Source: Aromatoleum tolulyticum (GTDB taxonomy: Bacteria > Pseudomonadota > Gammaproteobacteria > Burkholderiales > Rhodocyclaceae). Taken from it: a stretch of 64,000 bases of DNA. Of the stretch, positions 1 to 11,838 are shown in pieces. The notes under the pieces were generated by a model. It worked only from the letters and a program-made list of their open reading frames with translations, did no database searches and was not told the DNA's origin. The stretch is from assembly GCF_900156155.1 (NCBI RefSeq), contig NZ_FTMD01000006.1, forward strand, positions 124,001 to 188,000, in the 5' to 3' direction. Positions within the stretch are counted from its first letter, which is position 1. Every line of letters begins with the position of its first letter. The position numbers were made by a program, and so were the translations under genes.

Positions 1-35
1 AGCAGGTAGTCGAAATCGTCGAGAGTAAGGGACAT
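1..35 (-). CDS. queA: Probable 5' end of queA (tRNA queuosine biosynthesis), cut by window edge
   Basis: Only the first 11 to 12 codons of a minus-strand gene lie in the window. They read MSLTLDDFDYLL from an ATG at 35. The DFDY-x-L start resembles the N-terminus of S-adenosylmethionine:tRNA ribosyltransferase-isomerase (QueA), whose members often begin with a short leader and then DF-x-[FY]-x-LP-x-ELIA. The reading frame stays open to the window edge. QueA makes epoxyqueuosine in the tRNA wobble position. The gene is divergent from tRNA-Leu. The assignment rests on very few residues, and no clear ribosome binding site is seen. Confidence 0.35.
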   Translation of the reverse strand, partial: MSLTLDDFDYL

Positions 36-39
36 GCGC

Positions 40-69
40 TTGCCGCTTGCAGGGGCTTTCGTGGATAAT
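40..69 (+). promoter_or_regulatory. Candidate sigma-70 promoter of tRNA-Leu
   Basis: A -10-like GATAAT lies at 64-69, 14 bases before the mature tRNA start. A weak -35-like TTGCCG lies 18 bases further upstream at 40-45. Placement is right for a short-leader tRNA transcript. The call comes from motif inspection only. Confidence 0.4.
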
Positions 70-83
70 GCGGCGCTTCCCGG

Positions 84-168
84 GCCGGGATGGCGGAATC
101 GGTAGACGCAGCGGATTCAAAATCCGCCGCCGCAAGGTGTGTGGGTTCGAGTCCCACTCCCGGCACCA
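84..168 (+). tRNA. tRNA-Leu, anticodon CAA, with encoded CCA
   Basis: This class II tRNA folds by eye. The 7-bp acceptor stem pairs GCCGGGA (84-90) with TCCCGGC (158-164), followed by A and an encoded CCA at 166-168. The anticodon stem GCGGA/TCCGC encloses the loop TTCAAAA, which gives anticodon CAA (reads UUG). A long variable arm and the T-arm GGTTCGAGTCC follow. At 85 nt it matches the length and arm pattern of bacterial tRNA-Leu(CAA). Confidence 0.97.
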
Positions 169-487
169 GTCTTTCTCCAGCGGAAAGCGCAGCAAAGGTC
201 GCGGATTCTAACAGAGTTCGCGGAACGCCAATGCGGCTGCGCGGTCTCCTGTCTGTCCTCTGCCTGTTAGACATTCCTTCCGCGTGGCGGCACCCGCCGG
301 GGCGCCGGTGAGCGGATATCCCGGGCCGTTCAGCGTGGCTGCGCACGGACGACGGCAGGGCCAGGTAATTTCAAGTTCTGAAAAAACTGAACGGCGTTCA
401 TTGTCAATCTTCTTTTTCGGAAGTGGTCGGGCGGCCATACTGCTTCTGCGGGCCGGCTTGCCGGCTCATCACGAAGGAGATGGTGCA
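169..487. other. Intergenic region between tRNA-Leu and hpf
   Basis: No convincing gene is seen in these 319 bases. The 3' half has an AT-richer patch around 366-420 and a sequence at 429-444 with GG and GC dinucleotides 12 bases apart, as in sigma-54 promoters. A short GCCGGC-TT-GCCGGC inverted repeat sits at 452-465. The Shine-Dalgarno AAGGAGA at 474-480 serves the next gene. Confidence 0.5.
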
Positions 488-835
488 ATGCGAATCGATC
501 TGCAATGTAACGGTGTCGAACCCCCTGCCGGTCTGCGTGAATACGTCGCACGGCGGATGAAATTCGCAATCGGCCGCTTCCGCGATCAGATCAAGTGGGC
601 GCGGATCAAGGTGGCGGACGTGAATGGGCCGCGGGGCGGCGTGGATAAGCGTTGCGTGGTACAACTGCGCTTGCGCAACCTGCCCGACGTGATCTTCTCG
701 ATCACCGAAGTCGAGGCGCGCTCGGCGATCGATCGCGCCGCCGAACGCGTATCGCAGGTGCTGGCCCGCCGGCTCGAACGCCAGCGCCGCATCGTGCGCG
801 AGCTCCTGCCGGAAGCAGTGCCGGCCGGCGCCTGA
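488..835 (+). CDS. hpf: HPF/RaiA-family ribosome hibernation (sigma-54 modulation) protein
   Basis: A 115-residue protein of the short HPF/RaiA family, which binds the 30S decoding region and inactivates or dimerises 70S ribosomes in slow growth. The single domain has the expected pattern: an N-terminal MRIDLQCNG strand, a first helix with LREYVARRM, a central sheet ending in a basic IKWARIK segment, and a second helix rich in Arg (AIDRAAERV, LARRLERQRR). The ATG at 488 is chosen because AAGGAGA stands seven bases upstream; the in-frame extension before it has no family similarity. The stop overlaps an upstream ATG (ATGG) of the next frame, but that gene probably starts later. It is not next to rpoN, its common neighbour in other proteobacteria. 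Confidence 0.85.
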   Translation: MRIDLQCNGVEPPAGLREYVARRMKFAIGRFRDQIKWARIKVADVNGPRGGVDKRCVVQLRLRNLPDVIFSITEVEARSAIDRAAERVSQVLARRLERQRRIVRELLPEAVPAGA

Positions 836-876
836 TGGATTTCACCCAAAATTCGAACAACGGAGGTAATCGCTCG

Positions 877-1542
877 ATGGAAAACCGCATCGCAACAATG
901 ACCCGCCCGGAGGCTTCGGTCCTCTCGACCAACCGGGTCATCCGCAACACCTACATGCTCCTGTCGATGACGCTGGCTTTCTCGGCAGCGACCGCGGGGC
1001 TGTCGATGGCGCTCGGCCTGCCGCATCCGGGGCTGATCATCACGCTGGTGGGCTACTTCGGCCTGCTGTTCCTGACGACCAAGTTCCGCGACAGCGGCCT
1101 GGGCGTGCTGTTCGTGTTCGCGCTGACCGGCTTCATGGGCTTCACGCTGGGGCCGATCGTGTCGAAGTATCTGGCGCTGCCCAACGGCCACCAGATCGTG
1201 ATGCAGGCGATGGGCGGCACGGCGGCGATCTTCCTGGGTCTGTCGGCTTACGCGGTGACGACGCGCAAGGATTTCTCGTTCATGGGCGGGTTCCTGACCG
1301 TCGGCATCCTCGTCGCCTTCCTCGCCGGCCTCGGCGCGGTGTTCTTCGAGATGCCGGGCCTGTCGCTGGCGGTGTCGGCGATGTTCGTGCTGCTGATGTC
1401 GGGTCTGATCCTGTTCGAGACCAGCAACATCATCCACGGCGGCGAGACGAACTACGTGATGGCGACCGTGACGCTGTATGTGTCGATCTACAACCTCTTC
1501 ACGAGCCTGCTGCACCTGCTCGGGGTCATGAACGACGACTGA
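877..1542 (+). CDS. BI-1/YccA-family inner membrane protein
   Basis: A Bax-inhibitor-1 (UPF0005) family protein of 221 residues, the usual length for bacterial YccA. It has about seven hydrophobic segments from residue 25 to the C-terminus, and the family's charged C-terminal end is replaced by a short HLLGVMNDD tail. E. coli YccA binds and modulates the FtsH protease; a pH-sensitive calcium leak is described for other members. A role here is inferred from family only. The ATG at 877 is preferred because a perfect GGAGG lies at 862-866. An in-frame ATG at 835, overlapping the hpf stop, would add 14 residues without a ribosome site. It is followed by a terminator. Confidence 0.85.
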   Translation: MENRIATMTRPEASVLSTNRVIRNTYMLLSMTLAFSAATAGLSMALGLPHPGLIITLVGYFGLLFLTTKFRDSGLGVLFVFALTGFMGFTLGPIVSKYLALPNGHQIVMQAMGGTAAIFLGLSAYAVTTRKDFSFMGGFLTVGILVAFLAGLGAVFFEMPGLSLAVSAMFVLLMSGLILFETSNIIHGGETNYVMATVTLYVSIYNLFTSLLHLLGVMNDD

Positions 1543-1578
1543 TCCCGTCCGCGTGAGCGGAACCTGGTGTCATCGGAG

Positions 1579-1611
1579 CGGGGCGGTTCGCGTAGGCGGG
1601 CCGCCCCGTTT
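1579..1611 (+). terminator. Probable Rho-independent terminator after the BI-1 gene
   Basis: CGGGGCGG (1579-1586) pairs with CCGCCCCG (1601-1608) around a 14-base loop and is followed by a short TTT run at 1609-1611. It lies 36 bases after the stop codon. Confidence 0.55.
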
Positions 1612-1621
1612 GCTGTAAACC

Positions 1622-1677
1622 GTGGGAGCGGCTTCAGCCGCGAATGGGCGTTGATTCGCGGCTGAAGCCGCTCCCAC
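1622..1677. repeat. REP-like 24-bp perfect inverted repeat
   Basis: The arms at 1622-1645 and 1654-1677 are perfect reverse complements over 24 bases, each starting with GTGGGAGCGGCTTCAGCC on its own strand, with an 8-base loop. It sits between two convergent genes, a typical place for REP elements, and could also act as a bidirectional terminator. The sequence resembles REP families known in pseudomonads and other proteobacteria. Confidence 0.75.
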
Positions 1678-1702
1678 AGGGCACGCTTCCCGCTGCGGTC
1701 GC

Positions 1703-4393
<2,691 letters not shown>

Positions 4394-4441
4394 CGCCGGA
4401 CTATCCTCGCGCAGGGCGGCGCGGCGGCTGCCGCGCTGCCG

Positions 4442-5776
4442 TCAATCGGCGGGCGGCGTATCGGCCTGCGAGGGAGCTTCCTGTTCGGCAGAGATTTCGA
4501 CCAGACGCGTCGCGAGCACCTTGTCGATGCGCTTGCCGTCGAGGTCGACAACTTCGAGCCGCCACTCTTCCCAGGTCGTAACGTCGCCGGTGTGCGGGAT
4601 GCGCCCGAGCAGCCACATGACCATGCCGCTGAGCGTGTGGTAGCGTCCCTTGTCTTCTTCGGGGACGGCCTTGATCTCGAGGCGGTCCTTGAGTTCGGGG
4701 ATCGGGATCATGCCGTCGAGCAGCCACGAGCCGTCCTCGCGCTGGATGGCCCACGCTTCGTCGAGGCTGGACGGGCGGAATTCGCCGGTGACGGCTTCGA
4801 GCACGTCCTGCAGCGTAACCACGCCCTGGATCTCGCCGTATTCGTCGATCACGAACACCATGTGGGTGCTGGAGGCGCGGAACTGGTCGAGCAGTTCCAT
4901 GCCGGTGAGCGATTCGGGGACGTAGATCGCGGGTTCGAGCTGTTTCGTGAGGTCGGGCGTGCCGCCCTTGAGCGTCTGGTTGAAGAGCTGCTTCGACGAG
5001 ATGATGCCGAGGATGTCGTCGAGGCCGCCGCGGCACACGGGGAAGCGCGAGTGCTCGGATTCGGCCATGCGCGCGAGGTTGTCGTCGAGCGGCAGGTTGA
5101 TGTCCAGCCACACGACGTCGGAGCGCGGGACCATCAGCGAGGCGATCTGGCGTTCGTCGAGGCGGAAGACGTTGCGCACCATCTCGTGCTCGTTCTTTTC
5201 GATGACGCCGGCTTCCGAGCCTTCCTCGAGCAGCGCGTGGATCTCTTCTTCCGTGACGCCGGGGGCCGCCTCGTCGCGCTTGCCCAGCAGCGTGAGCAGC
5301 AGCACGGTGGACCAGCTCAGCAGGCGCACAAAGGGGCGCGAGGCGACGGCGAGCGCATTCATCGGCCGGGCTACGAGGCGCGCGATGCCCTCGGGGTTGA
5401 TCTGCCCGACCCGCTTGGGCACCAGTTCGCCCACGACGATCGAGACGTAGGTGATGACGACGACGACCAGCACGGTCGCACCGATTTCGCTGGGGCGCTG
5501 CGCGAGGCCGAGTTCCTGCAGCCAGCGGGCGAGCGGTTCGGCGAGTGCGGCCTCGCCGACGATGCCGTTGAGGATGCCGATCGAGGTGATGCCGATCTGG
5601 ATCGTGGAGAGGAAGCGCGTCGGTTCCTCGCCGAGCTTGATGGCGACCGCGGCCGCGGCGTCTCCGTCTTCGGCAAGGCGCGCGAGGCGGGCGCGGCGTG
5701 CCGTGACGAGTGCGATCTCGGACATGGCGAAGACCCCGTTGAGCAGGATCAGGGCGACGAGAAGGATGATTTCCAT
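4442..5776 (-). CDS. CorC/HlyC-type transporter-associated protein (DUF21-CBS-CorC_HlyC)
   Basis: A 444-residue membrane protein. The N-terminal DUF21 domain (about 1-180) has three to four hydrophobic helices, including LILLNGVFAMSEIALV. Two CBS domains follow (about 205-330; MVPRSDVVWLD and YVPESLTGMELL). The C-terminal CorC_HlyC transporter-associated domain (about 350-430) contains DGMIPI and HTLSGMVMWLLG. Members such as E. coli YfjD/YtfL and the CNNM group act in Mg2+ or Co2+ efflux or cation homeostasis. The adjacent cation ATPase fits a shared role in divalent ion handling, which is inference. The ribosome binding site is weak. Confidence 0.85.
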   Translation of the reverse strand: MEIILLVALILLNGVFAMSEIALVTARRARLARLAEDGDAAAAVAIKLGEEPTRFLSTIQIGITSIGILNGIVGEAALAEPLARWLQELGLAQRPSEIGATVLVVVVITYVSIVVGELVPKRVGQINPEGIARLVARPMNALAVASRPFVRLLSWSTVLLLTLLGKRDEAAPGVTEEEIHALLEEGSEAGVIEKNEHEMVRNVFRLDERQIASLMVPRSDVVWLDINLPLDDNLARMAESEHSRFPVCRGGLDDILGIISSKQLFNQTLKGGTPDLTKQLEPAIYVPESLTGMELLDQFRASSTHMVFVIDEYGEIQGVVTLQDVLEAVTGEFRPSSLDEAWAIQREDGSWLLDGMIPIPELKDRLEIKAVPEEDKGRYHTLSGMVMWLLGRIPHTGDVTTWEEWRLEVVDLDGKRIDKVLATRLVEISAEQEAPSQADTPPAD

Positions 5777-6227
5777 TTTCGCGGGTTATGCGGAACAGGG
5801 GCGCGCGTCCGGCGCGGGCACGCATGGCGGACGTGCGCGGAGACGCGATTGGTGCGCTGCCATTGCGGCAGGGAGCGGTCGGGCAGCCGTCGGGGAGGGA
5901 TGCCTGCGGTGCGCAAGGCATGCGGGCAGTCCGTGTGCCCGGGCGAGTCGGATGACAGGGTGCGCCGGACAACATCGACCGGGCGAGGTGCGGGCGCATG
6001 CGCCCGAAGGGCTCGCCAGGCGGGGCCTGTGGCGTGGATGAGGCGAAGTTCGACTACCCATAGCGCGGGGTTCGTGCAGACCCCGCTACTCCTTCCTTGT
6101 GTGCTGAATGGCAGCATGATGCATCAGCGGTGCCGTCGCTGTCACGCACCCCCGGGTGAAGGCCGCAATGCGATGCAGGCGTACGAAGCGTTACAATGGC
6201 GCGTTTTGGTTACTTGGAACGGGTCGG
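5777..6227. other. Divergent intergenic region upstream of accA
   Basis: These 451 bases separate the CorC-type gene from accA. No credible gene was found: short frames here have no recognisable composition or start sites. A hairpin pairs GCGGGGT (6065-6071) with ACCCCGC (6080-6086). A -10-like TACAAT at 6192-6197 lies 31 bases before the accA start; no good -35 was found. Confidence 0.5.
6192..6197 (+). promoter_or_regulatory. Candidate -10 element of accA
   Basis: TACAAT followed by GGCG, 30 bases before the accA ATG. Similar TAGAAT elements followed by GGC or CGCG occur before the GspE-like, rpe and FKBP genes in this window. No -35 match at the right distance. Confidence 0.35.
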
Positions 6228-7196
<969 letters not shown>

Positions 7197-8499
7197 ACCG
7201 GTCGCGGAAGAGGCCGTCGCCGCCGTGCTGGCGGCGGCCGGCGTCGCGCCCGGCGAGACCCTGTGCGTGGCGCTCAGCGGCGGGGTCGACTCGACCGTGC
7301 TGCTGCACATCCTGGCGCGGTTGCGCGGGCGCTGCGGCTTCACGCTTGCGGCTGCGCACGTCCACCACGGCCTGAGTCCCAACGCCGACGCGTGGCTGGA
7401 GGCCTGTCGCGCGTCCTGCGACATCCTCGGTGTCGCATTCCATCCCTTTCGTGTGCATGTCCGGCGCGACGATCCGGCCGGTCCGGAGGCCGCCGCCCGT
7501 GCCGCCCGCCACGCCGCGCTTGCCCGCGTACCGTGCGACTGGCTGGCCTTCGGGCACCATCAGGACGATCAGGCCGAGACGCTGCTGTTCCGCCTGTTGC
7601 GGGGCGCCGGGGTGCGCGGAGCGGGGGCGATGGCGGATGTGGAGCGGGGAACGCCGGGGCGGCTGCGGCCGCTGCTCGGCCTGCGGCGCGCGCAGATCGC
7701 CGCCTGGGCGCGCGCCCGCGGGCTGACGTGGGTCGAGGACGAGAGCAACGCCGACGAGCGTTATGCGCGCAACCTGCTGCGTCACCGCGTGATGCCCGTG
7801 CTGGAGGAGGCTTTTCCGGGAACTGTGCCGGTGCTGGCGCGTGCGGGTGCGCAGTTTCGCGAGGCGGATGGCCTGCTCGGAGATCTGGCGCGGCTCGACG
7901 AGGCGGCCTGCGGTGGGGCGACGCTGGAGCGCGCGAAACTGCTGCTGCTGTCCGACGAGCGCGTGCGCAATCTGCTGCGCTGGCGGATCCGTGCGATGGG
8001 GCTGGAGGCGCCGGCGCGGGCGCGGCTCGTCGAGGCGGTGCGCCAACTGCGGGCGGCGCCGGAGCAGGCATTGCGCTTGCCGCTGGGGGCCGCCGTGTGC
8101 TGTGCCTATCGTGGCCGGCTGTGGCTGGAGCCGGAGGGCGGGAGGGCGGTTCACGGTACGACCGTCTGGCACGGCGAGGCGGAGTTGCCGTGGGGCGCAG
8201 GCAGGGTGGTCCTTGCGGGGGCGGTCGGCGAGGGCCTGAGCCGCGCGGTCCTCGATCGGGCCCGGGAAGTGGTGCTGGGCCCGCGCTGGGCAGGGCTCGC
8301 GTTGCGTGCAGGCGTCGGCCGGCCGCGCCGCAGCTTCAAGAACCTGTGCCAGGAAGCCGGCATCCCGGCGTGGCTGCGTGACGGCCTGCCGGTGCTGAGC
8401 GTGGACGGCGCGGCGGCGTGGATCGGGGAGTTCGGCGTCGCGGCGGAGTTCCGCTGCGCACCGGGCGAGCCGGGTGTCGTTCCCATCTGGGAGCGCTGA

Positions 8500-8638
8500 G
8501 TCGCACGGCTGCCGGCCACGACGCGGAAGACCAATCGCCCTGTGCCGCCTGTCCGTTCGCCCCGAGATCGTCGCACGGCGATGGGTGGGCTTCGACAGGC
8601 TCAGCCCGAACGGACTGACAACTCATCGGGCTGCAGTG
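8500..8638. repeat. Intergenic stretch with a dispersed-type repeat (GGGCTTCGACAGGCTCAGCCC)
   Basis: The sequence at 8587-8613 contains GGGCTTCGACAGGCTCAG then CCCGAACGG, with GGGCT/AGCCC able to pair. This wording (TTCGACAGGCTCAG) is familiar as a short dispersed intergenic repeat in many proteobacterial genomes. It lies between convergent tilS and the S4-domain gene. Only one copy occurs in the window, so the call rests on recognition. Confidence 0.4.
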
Positions 8639-9061
8639 CTACTTGAAGCCTTCATTGAAGCCGCGCATCTGGCGGCGGGCCTTCTTGGTCGGACGGCCGT
8701 GCAGGTCGCTGCCGGGCACCGGGGCGAGCCGCCGTTCTTCCTTCTCGCTTGCGCGGCGAGCGCTGCTCTCGGGCGTTTCCTCGTATAGCTGCTGGGCCTC
8801 GACGGCGGGGCGGCGCTGTTCGTTGAGGCCGCGCACGACGACGGTCCATTGCGTGCCGCCGGCGACGATGTCGAGGCTGTCGCCGATGCGCAGCTCGCGT
8901 GCGGGCTTCACCGCCTGGCCGTTGAGTTTGATGTGGCCGCCTTCGATGGCCTGGTTGGCGAGCGAGCGGGTCTTGAAGAAGCGCGCGGCCCATAGCCACT
9001 TGTCGATGCGCATGCGCGCGGCGGCGGCGTGCCGGTCGGAGACGTGATCGGGGTGCGGCAC
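8639..9061 (-). CDS. hslR: Hsp15-like S4-domain RNA-binding protein
   Basis: A 140-residue protein of the Hsp15 (HslR) family, which binds stalled 50S-nascent-chain-tRNA complexes after heat shock. The S4 domain (about 17-80) begins RIDKWLWAARFFKTR and has the family's ANQAIEGGHIKLNG. The typical NEQRRPAVEAQQLYEET follows, with a basic C-terminal tail (GRPTKKARRQMRGF). The start is a GTG at 9061 with a GGAG about 12 bases upstream. An internal ATG at 9013 would begin at MRIDKWLW, but E. coli Hsp15 also has a short leader before this motif, so either is possible. Confidence 0.85.
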   Translation of the reverse strand: MPHPDHVSDRHAAAARMRIDKWLWAARFFKTRSLANQAIEGGHIKLNGQAVKPARELRIGDSLDIVAGGTQWTVVVRGLNEQRRPAVEAQQLYEETPESSARRASEKEERRLAPVPGSDLHGRPTKKARRQMRGFNEGFK

Positions 9062-9086
9062 GGTGGGGCGGGCTCCGTCGCGGGAC

Positions 9087-9704
9087 TCAGTGGGCGCCGC
9101 GGCTGCGGACCAGATTGACGAGTTGTGCGAGTTCGACGGCGGAGCGCACTTCCATCTTCTCGAACACCTTGGAGCGGTGCGCTTCCACGGTGCGCATCGA
9201 GATGCACAGCTCGTCGGCGATGACCTTGTTGAACTTGCCGGCGAGGATCAGCTCCATCACCTCCTGCTCGCGCGCGGTGAGCAGGGCGAGGCGCGCCTCT
9301 ACCGTTTCGCGCGTGGCTTCGGCGCGCTGGTTGTTGGCGTCGATCTCCAGCGCGCGCATGACGATGTCGACGAGATCGCTGTCGTTGAAGGGCTTTTCGA
9401 TGAAGTCGAACGCGCCTTTCTTCAGTGCGGCGACGGCCATCGGCACGTCGCCGTGGCCGGTGATGAAGATGACGGGCAGCTGGTTTCCGCGCTGGCGCAG
9501 CACGTCGAAGCATTCGAGGCCGCTCATGCCTTCCATGCGGATGTCGAGTACCACGCAGCCGCGCCAGCCGGGCTGCAGCGCTTCGAGGAAGCTCTCGGCG
9601 CTCGGCCACGTGGCGCACGCGACGTCGCGCGTCTTGAACAGCCACTGCAGGGCGTCGCGGATCGCTTCGTCGTCATCGATGATGTGGGCGCAGGGCTGGG
9701 TCAT
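9087..9704 (-). CDS. dctR: FixJ-type response regulator of the dicarboxylate sensor pair
   Basis: A 205-residue receiver plus LuxR-type DNA-binding regulator. The receiver has DDD at 10-12, the phosphoacceptor D54 in VVLDIRMEG and K104 in FIEKPF. The C-terminal helix-turn-helix (about 140-195) reads LTAREQEVMELILAG to SMRTVEAHRSKVFEKM. The start overlaps the stop of the sensor gene (ATGA), which implies one operon. The position beside dctPQM suggests it activates dicarboxylate uptake, as the FixJ-type DctR of Rhodobacter does. It lacks the AAA+ domain of the sigma-54 activator DctD. Confidence 0.9.
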   Translation of the reverse strand: MTQPCAHIIDDDEAIRDALQWLFKTRDVACATWPSAESFLEALQPGWRGCVVLDIRMEGMSGLECFDVLRQRGNQLPVIFITGHGDVPMAVAALKKGAFDFIEKPFNDSDLVDIVMRALEIDANNQRAEATRETVEARLALLTAREQEVMELILAGKFNKVIADELCISMRTVEAHRSKVFEKMEVRSAVELAQLVNLVRSRGAH

Positions 9705-11680
9705 GAGGGTTCCACGGGTAGCGACAGGGTGAAGATGGTACCGCCGTCGGGGTTGGTTTCGAAACCGAGCCGGCCATGGTGCAGTTCGGCGATGGAGCGG
9801 CAGATGTTGAGGCCCATGCCCATGCCTTCGGCCTTGGTCGTGAAGAAGGGTTCGAACAGCCGGCGGCCGGTCTCGGCATCGATGCCGGTGCCGTTGTCGG
9901 CGACGCGCACGACGAGCGTGTCGCCCTCGTGCCGCGTGCCGACGCGCACGGTGCGCCGCGCGGGGGGATTGTCGCGCATCGCGTCCATGCCGTTGCGAAC
10001 GAGATTGACGATGACCTGCTCGATCATCACGGGGTCGGCGGCGACGGTCGGCAGCGCTTCTTCGAGGTCGGTTTCGATGCGCATGCCGCGCTTGGCAGAG
10101 TCGGCTTCGATCAGGCCGATCGCCTCGCGGATCATCAGATTGATGTCGAGCGGCTCGCGCTTGGGCTCGGAGCGGCGCACGAAGTCGTGCACCCGGCGGA
10201 TGATGTCGCCGGCGCGGCGGGCCTGCCGGCCGATCCGGTCGAAGATGTCCTTCAGTTCGCTGCGGTCGATGTCGGGCTGCTCGAGGCGGTTGAGGCAGCC
10301 GGTGTTGTAGCTGGCGATCGCGGCGAGCGGCTGGTTGAGTTCGTGGGCAAGGGTCGAGGCCATCTCGCCCATCGTGATCAGGCGGGAGGTGGCCTGCAGG
10401 CGCTCTTCCTGCTGACGCGTAAGTTCTTCGGCTCGCTTCTGTGCGGTGATATCGAGCATCGAGCCCATCCATCCGGTGTGCCGGCCGGCGGCGTCGATCA
10501 GCGGGGCCTCGAAGATCAGCGCGTCGAAGCGCTCCCCGTTCTTGCGCCGCAGGCGCAGTTCGAAGCCTTCGGGCGGGGCGTCGCCGGCGAGGATGCGGTC
10601 GTGGATTTCCTGCGTCTGCTGCAGGAAATCCGGATCCCAGTAGGGCATGGGCGGCGTGCGCCCGACGAGTTCCTCGACACTGTAGCCGACGATCCTGCAG
10701 AAGGCGGGGTTGACGTAGGTGATGCGGCCGTCGAGGTCGCGTGCGCGCAGGCCGGTGAGCATCGAGTCTTCCATCGCCCGCCGGAACAGGGATTCGCTGC
10801 GCAGCGCCTGTTCGGCCCGGTGGCGGCGCTGCAGTTCGCGGCGCAGCTGCAGCACGCTCCAGATCAGGATGCCGCCGAGCAGCAGGATGGAGCCGATCAG
10901 CAGGACCTGCACCCAGCGCGTCTCGCCCTGGTAGGCGGTGACCTGCAGCGTGAGGCCGCCGCCGGGGGGGTCGAAGGCCATCGAATAGCTCTGGCGGTCG
11001 GACAGCGGGGCGATCTTGGACTTCGCGACGAGTTCGCGCCCGTCGCTGTCGAGCACGCTCACGCGGTAGCGCTCGGCGAACCACCACGGCAGTTCGTTGG
11101 TGACGAGGTCGTGCAGCGAATAGACGCCGACCATCGCGCCGGCGAAGCCGTCCTCGGCGTAGATCGGGACGTGCACCTCGAACTGCTGGCGGTCGCCTGC
11201 GGCCGCGTACACCTGACCGTACACGCGCCGCTCCAGCGCCTGGGCGAGACGGAAGCTGGAAGCCGATTGTCCGCCCAGCGTTTCCCCGATCATCTCGCCC
11301 TCGCCCATGGGCGGCACGGCACCCTGCAGGCGACCTGCGGCGTCGAGCCACATCACCCGCACGAGGCCGTTCTCGGCGCGCACAAGCTGGCGCAGTGCGG
11401 CGGACGCCTGGGGCTGGTGGCGGTCCGCGGCGAGGATTTCCTGGCCGATCTGGGCGAGCTGCGCGGCGTTGCGTTCGAGCTTGAACTGGAGGTTCTGCTC
11501 CATCCACAGCACGTCGCTGATGAGCGTGGCGCGCTGCTCTTCCTCGTCGTAGCTGCGCGTGAACCACACCAGGGCGGCAATCACGGCGAGGAACAGCAGC
11601 ACCGTCAGGTAGGGCACGGCGGTGAGCCGGCGCTGCCGGACGGACAGAACGGAGAGGGCGGTCGTCCGCGGGGGGCTCAT
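9701..11680 (-). CDS. dctS: DctS/DctB-like membrane sensor histidine kinase
   Basis: A 659-residue sensor kinase. A first transmembrane helix (about 21-40) and a second (near 280, LLIGSILLLGGILIW) enclose a periplasmic sensing domain. A PAS domain follows (DGRITYVNPAFCRIVGYSVEEL), with a PAC segment. The dimerisation domain has the phosphoacceptor H446 in LAHELNQPLAAIASYN, and the ATPase domain has VNLVRNGMDAM, DNGTGID and GMGMGLNICRSI. The order matches DctS-type sensors. The ATG at 11680 (MSPPRTTA) is preferred because the longer frame has no ribosome site and runs into the control region. It is divergent from dctP. Confidence 0.9.
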   Translation of the reverse strand: MSPPRTTALSVLSVRQRRLTAVPYLTVLLFLAVIAALVWFTRSYDEEEQRATLISDVLWMEQNLQFKLERNAAQLAQIGQEILAADRHQPQASAALRQLVRAENGLVRVMWLDAAGRLQGAVPPMGEGEMIGETLGGQSASSFRLAQALERRVYGQVYAAAGDRQQFEVHVPIYAEDGFAGAMVGVYSLHDLVTNELPWWFAERYRVSVLDSDGRELVAKSKIAPLSDRQSYSMAFDPPGGGLTLQVTAYQGETRWVQVLLIGSILLLGGILIWSVLQLRRELQRRHRAEQALRSESLFRRAMEDSMLTGLRARDLDGRITYVNPAFCRIVGYSVEELVGRTPPMPYWDPDFLQQTQEIHDRILAGDAPPEGFELRLRRKNGERFDALIFEAPLIDAAGRHTGWMGSMLDITAQKRAEELTRQQEERLQATSRLITMGEMASTLAHELNQPLAAIASYNTGCLNRLEQPDIDRSELKDIFDRIGRQARRAGDIIRRVHDFVRRSEPKREPLDINLMIREAIGLIEADSAKRGMRIETDLEEALPTVAADPVMIEQVIVNLVRNGMDAMRDNPPARRTVRVGTRHEGDTLVVRVADNGTGIDAETGRRLFEPFFTTKAEGMGMGLNICRSIAELHHGRLGFETNPDGGTIFTLSLPVEPS

Positions 11681-11702
11681 GTGCGCACGTCCGTGTCCGG
11701 TG

Positions 11703-11718
11703 TTGTGGATGTCCACAA
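11703..11718. promoter_or_regulatory. Perfect palindrome in the dctS/dctP divergent region, candidate operator
   Basis: TTGTGGATGTCCACAA has two perfect 7-base arms (11703-11709 and 11712-11718) around TG. It lies 22 bases upstream of the sensor start and about 120 bases upstream of dctP. It may bind the adjacent FixJ-type regulator; no binding evidence is available. Confidence 0.4.
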
Positions 11719-11838
11719 TGTAATAGATGCGCGTGGCTTCATAGACTGGTGGAAGTGTCCGGCGCCTCTGGCTGCTGCACGGCACCCGCCCGGACATGGG
11801 TCAGGTAAATAACTATGCAATCTGGAGGAGGTAGGGGA

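Noticed and set aside
586-1515. Long open frame on the minus strand opposite hpf and the BI-1 gene
   Set aside because: Composition is Arg/His/Gln-rich with no domain, as expected of the complement of GC-rich coding sequence.
5749-6117. Possible 122-residue gene in the accA upstream gap
   Set aside because: No ribosome site, Pro/Arg-rich random composition and overlap with the CorC-type gene.
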